Positions 5,756 through 8,881 of a DNA stretch of 8,881 nt are shown here, in pieces. Every line of letters begins with the position of its first letter. Position 1 is the stretch's first letter. Made by a program: the position numbers and the translations under genes. The notes beneath the pieces are model-generated. The model saw nothing but the letters and a program-made list of their open reading frames with translations. It made no database searches and was not told the origin of the DNA. The stretch covers positions 1 to 8,881 of the forward strand of contig JALHUQ010000138.1 in assembly GCA_022866645.1 (NCBI GenBank). Reading direction: 5' to 3'. This DNA comes from Woeseiaceae bacterium. Its GTDB lineage: Bacteria > Pseudomonadota > Gammaproteobacteria > Steroidobacterales > Woeseiaceae.

Positions 5756-8077
5756 CTACAGTTTCGCTCTATTGAGCCGCAGCGCATTGGCAATCACTGA
5801 CACCGAACTAAAACTCATCGCCGCCGCCGCAATCATCGGACTCAGCAAAATTCCGAAAGCCGGATACAGTATTCCCGCGGCGACAGGCACGCCAACCGAG
5901 TTGTAGACGAAAGCAAAAAACAGGTTTTGCCGGATATTTTTCATCGTCGCTCGCGACAACCGTCGCGCGCGCAGGATGCCGAGTAGATCCCCTTTTACGA
6001 GCGTGACACCGGCGCTCTCCATTGCGACATCAGTTCCCGTCCCCATCGCGATACCGACGTGGGCCTGCGCGAGCGCGGGCGCGTCGTTGATGCCATCGCC
6101 AGCCATACCAACGATGCGACCAGCGTCCTGCAGTGCCTTAACAGTGTCCGCCTTTTGCTCCGGCAGCACGCCAGCGACCACCTCGTCCAGGCCGAGTTTT
6201 TTAGCCACGGCGCGTGCGGTAGTTTCGCTGTCGCCTGTCAGCATGACGATACGTACGCCTTCTCGGCGAAGGGCATCGATCGCTGCCGACGCGCTTGCCT
6301 TCACGGGGTCTGCAACGCTCACAAGACCCACGGCCCTTTCGTCTACTGCAACAAACATGACGGTCTGTCCTTCGGCGCGCAATTCCTCGGCTCGCGCTAT
6401 CAGGCGGCCAACATCTATGTCGACAGATTCAAGCATCGCCTGATTGCCTAGCACCACGCGCTTGCCATCAACAAGCCCGGCGACACCTTTTCCCGTAAAA
6501 GATTCGAATCGTTCTACCCGTCCGAGTCTGAGACCTTGCTCGGTCGCACCGTCGACAATTGCTGTCGCCAGTGGATGCTCGCTGCCCTTTTCCAGCGTCG
6601 CGGCCAGCCGCAATAATTCCCCGCGATCAAAATCATCGATCGTTTCAAGCTCGGCCAAGCTGGGTTTGCCTTCCGTCAACGTGCCGGTCTTGTCGACCAC
6701 AAGTGTGTCGATCTGGCGCATGACTTCGATGGCCCCGGCATCCTTGAACAAAACGCCGAGGGTGGCACCTCTCCCTGTCGCCATCATGATCGACATCGGC
6801 GTCGCGAGACCCAGCGCACAGGGACAGGCAATAATGAGCACAGCGACCGAATTAATGAGCGCGTAAGCCAAAGCGGGAGACGGCCCCATAGCGGCCCAAA
6901 CAACGAAAGTGACAACTGCCGAAAGGATGACTATCGGTACGAAATAACCTGCGACCTGATCGGCCAGTTTCTGAATCGGTGCCCGGCTGCGCTGCGCAGC
7001 GGCAACCATCTGGACGATTTTTGCCAGCAGTGTGTCCGCCCCCACGCGTTGAGCTTCAATGACAATTCCACCGGTGCCATTGATCGTCGCGCCGATAACT
7101 TTGTCTCCTGCGGCCTTTTCGACGGCGATGGGCTCACCGCTAATCATGGATTCATCGACAGAACTCGCACCTTCAACAACCACACCATCGACCGGCATCT
7201 TTTCGCCAGGCCTTACACGCAAGCGGTCGCCGACCCGCACCTCATCGAGCGGCACATCGCTTTCACTCCCGTCAGACGCGATGCGGCGAGCTGTACTGGG
7301 CGCAAGACCGAGCAATGCACGGATGGCGGCGCCCGTTCGATGCCGCGCCCTCAATTCCAGCACCTGGCCCAGCAACACCAGGGCGATAATGACGGATGCT
7401 GCCTCAAAATAGACCGCTACCTCGCCGTGTGCATCCTGGAAAGAGGCCGGGAAGATCGTCGGTGCGAGCGTCGCGACGACGCTGTAAACGAAGGCAACTC
7501 CCGTACCCAGTGCGATCAATGTGAACATGTTGAGATGGCGAGTCACGAGCGACTGCCAGCCACGAACGAAGAACGGCCAACCGCCCCACAATACGACCGG
7601 CGTTGCCAACGCGAATTCAAGCCAGGTCAGACCGCGCGGAGTCGCAAATCGATCGAATGACAATCCGAGCATGCCTCCCATCTCCAGAAACAGGATGGGA
7701 AGCGCAAGTGACGCGCTGATCCAGAGACGACGAGTCATCGCCTTGAGTTCCGGATTGTCCCCGTCGTCCAGCGTTGCCATCACGGGCTCGAGCGCCATTC
7801 CACAGATGGGACAGTTACCGGGCCCGTCTTGAACTATTTCGGGATGCATCGGGCACGTATAGGAACTGGCACCCTCGACCGCCACCGGCGTTTGCGGAAG
7901 ATCACTGTGCAGATAGTTTGCAGGATCTGTCTTGAATTTCGTCAGGCAGCCCGCCGAACAAAAATGGTAGGTATCGCCATCGTGTTCATGGTGGTGTGTG
8001 GACGGCAATTTGACCGTCATGCCGCACACAGGATCTAACGATGTTTCGAAACGCTCTACACTGTCGGTATTGTTCAT
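5756..8077 (-). CDS. copA: Copper-type P1B ATPase with N-terminal YHS and heavy-metal-binding domains
   Basis: Inner-membrane pump expected to export Cu(I) (or Ag(I)) from the cytoplasm. The 773-residue product has a YHS module (DPVCG 15-19, YHFCSAGC 37-44), a His-rich stretch (HHHEHD 28-33) between its metal residues, then a zinc-ribbon-like metal-binding domain (TCPMHPEI to CPICGM, 74-94). The ATPase core follows: SGEP (313-316), transport motif CPC (418-420), phosphorylation motif DKTGT (462-466), SEHP (499-502), GDGINDAP (660-667), NLFFAFVYN (718-726) and MSFSSVSVIANALRL (754-768). CPC with YN and MSxSS indicates Cu(I)/Ag(I) rather than Zn/Cd. No GMTCxxC HMA domain is present. The ATG at 8077 is five bases after the cusA-like stop; an in-frame GTG at 8086 overlaps that stop, and TTG at 8116 is a further alternative. 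The name copA is used in the broad sense; silver-type SilP has a similar N-terminal metal domain. Confidence 0.93.
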   Translation of the reverse strand: MNNTDSVERFETSLDPVCGMTVKLPSTHHHEHDGDTYHFCSAGCLTKFKTDPANYLHSDLPQTPVAVEGASSYTCPMHPEIVQDGPGNCPICGMALEPVMATLDDGDNPELKAMTRRLWISASLALPILFLEMGGMLGLSFDRFATPRGLTWLEFALATPVVLWGGWPFFVRGWQSLVTRHLNMFTLIALGTGVAFVYSVVATLAPTIFPASFQDAHGEVAVYFEAASVIIALVLLGQVLELRARHRTGAAIRALLGLAPSTARRIASDGSESDVPLDEVRVGDRLRVRPGEKMPVDGVVVEGASSVDESMISGEPIAVEKAAGDKVIGATINGTGGIVIEAQRVGADTLLAKIVQMVAAAQRSRAPIQKLADQVAGYFVPIVILSAVVTFVVWAAMGPSPALAYALINSVAVLIIACPCALGLATPMSIMMATGRGATLGVLFKDAGAIEVMRQIDTLVVDKTGTLTEGKPSLAELETIDDFDRGELLRLAATLEKGSEHPLATAIVDGATEQGLRLGRVERFESFTGKGVAGLVDGKRVVLGNQAMLESVDIDVGRLIARAEELRAEGQTVMFVAVDERAVGLVSVADPVKASASAAIDALRREGVRIVMLTGDSETTARAVAKKLGLDEVVAGVLPEQKADTVKALQDAGRIVGMAGDGINDAPALAQAHVGIAMGTGTDVAMESAGVTLVKGDLLGILRARRLSRATMKNIRQNLFFAFVYNSVGVPVAAGILYPAFGILLSPMIAAAAMSFSSVSVIANALRLNRAKL

Positions 8078-8082
8078 ATTAT

Positions 8083-8881
8083 TCACACGTCCCTGATTAA
8101 ATTCCTCTCGCGCCAAAACAAGAATAGCGCGGGAATGACGACTAATGTCAGGATGGTGGCGCTGACCATGCCGCCGACCATTGGCGCTGCAATGCGCCGC
8201 ATCACCTCCGACCCTGTTCCACCACCGAGCATAATCGGCAATAAACCGGCGATGATTGCCGCCACCGTCATTATGATCGGTCGAACCCGCAGTACAGCGC
8301 CGTCAATGACAGCCTGCTCGATATCAGCGCGGGTCAGCGCGCGACCTTCAGACTCCGCGCTAGCTGTCTGTTGCCGAATCGCCTGATTGAGATAGACCAG
8401 CATGACGACTCCGATCTCAACGGCAACACCGGCAAGTGCAATAAAGCCGACTCCGACCGCGACCGACAGATCGTAGTCCAGCAAATACAACAGCCAAATT
8501 CCGCCGACCAGAGCCATCGGCAATGTGCCGATAATAATTGCGACTTCGGCAAAACTACGGAAATTGAGAAACAGCAGCAGGATGATAATCGCGAGCGTCA
8601 CGGGCCCGACAATCGACAGCCGTTCTTTTGCCCGCACCATGTACTCGTATTGGCCGGACCAGGAAAGCGAATAACCAGCAGGTAACTCGACGGATTCCGC
8701 GACCACTCGTTGCGCCTCGGCGACGTAGGAACCCAGATCGCGACCGGCAATATCGACGTAGGTCCAGCCGTTCAATCGCGCATTTTCGCTTTTGATCGCA
8801 GGTGGCCCATCGACCACCTTCACGTCCGCGACATCTGCTAATGCGATTCGGGCACCGTTAGGCGTCACGATCGGCAACAAC
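8083..8881 (-). CDS. cusA: CusA-type heavy-metal RND efflux pump, C-terminal part
   Basis: Inner-membrane proton-driven pump of the HME-RND family, working with a periplasmic adaptor and an outer-membrane channel to expel Cu(I)/Ag(I). Only the last 265 or so residues are in the window; the 5' end lies beyond the right edge. The visible part has a periplasmic porter segment (VADV to SGQYEYMVRAKERL), then the final membrane helices: a first helix with TLAIIILLLFLNF, PMALVGGIWLLYLL, VGFIALAGVAVEIGVVMLVYL, RVRPIIMTVAAIIAGLLPIM, then GSEVMRRIAAPMVGGM and a last helix ending in ALFLFW. These line up with the end of E. coli CusA, which favours Cu/Ag over the CzcA type, although the key methionine residues of the binding site are outside the window. 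The stop at 8083 sits beside the ATPase start, so the two form one operon. Confidence 0.9.
   Translation of the reverse strand, partial: LLPIVTPNGARIALADVADVKVVDGPPAIKSENARLNGWTYVDIAGRDLGSYVAEAQRVVAESVELPAGYSLSWSGQYEYMVRAKERLSIVGPVTLAIIILLLFLNFRSFAEVAIIIGTLPMALVGGIWLLYLLDYDLSVAVGVGFIALAGVAVEIGVVMLVYLNQAIRQQTASAESEGRALTRADIEQAVIDGAVLRVRPIIMTVAAIIAGLLPIMLGGGTGSEVMRRIAAPMVGGMVSATILTLVVIPALFLFWRERNLIRDV

Noticed and set aside
7049..7660. 203-codon plus-strand open frame inside the copper ATPase gene
   Set aside because: It lies wholly antisense to conserved P-type ATPase sequence. Long shadow frames are common opposite GC-rich genes.

Overview
The window looks like chromosomal DNA from a gammaproteobacterium. 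The main reason is the block rhlB / trxA-rho: a DEAD-box helicase divergent from thioredoxin and the transcription terminator Rho, as around the E. coli trxA-rho locus. The yrfG and cysQ products and the Cus-type efflux proteins also read as gammaproteobacterial. Rho carries a basic N-terminal extension that E. coli Rho lacks, so the organism is probably outside the enterics. The exact lineage cannot be fixed from this sequence.

Layout from left to right. (1) Bases 1-174 hold the last 57 codons of a GFA-family (formaldehyde-activating/CENP-V fold) gene. After a 183-base spacer comes a small DUF4404 gene with a very good ribosome binding site. (2) Convergent to it lies trxA-rho on the minus strand, ending in a strong intrinsic terminator at about 625-648. 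Both genes appear to start at non-ATG codons (GTG for trxA, TTG for rho), and only 10 bases separate them. (3) A 274-base divergent regulatory region (2452-2725) separates trxA from rhlB and contains a 9-base direct repeat spaced 21 bases apart. (4) rhlB runs head-on into yrfG (HAD GMP/IMP nucleotidase), and their stop codons overlap. (5) yrfG is divergent from cysQ, separated by 40 bases that include part of a recognisable extended -10 promoter. cysQ is followed 9 bases later by a small DUF465/YdcH-like gene. (6) From 5756 to the right edge lies a minus-strand metal resistance operon: the C-terminal third of a CusA-type RND pump, then a copper-type P1B ATPase with YHS and CPMHPEI/CPICGM metal-binding modules in place of the usual HMA domains.

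Together, the left and centre hold RNA and nucleotide housekeeping functions: Rho termination, RhlB helicase, thiol redox, PAP hydrolysis and GMP/IMP hydrolysis. The right end is a copper/silver detoxification module in which the ATPase would move Cu(I) out of the cytoplasm and the RND pump would move it across the outer membrane. I found no mobile element, CRISPR array, tRNA or rRNA, and no clear novel multi-gene system. The most interesting details are the Rho extension with its CGT microsatellite, the missing rho leader, the paired repeats upstream of rhlB, and the domain make-up of the copper ATPase.
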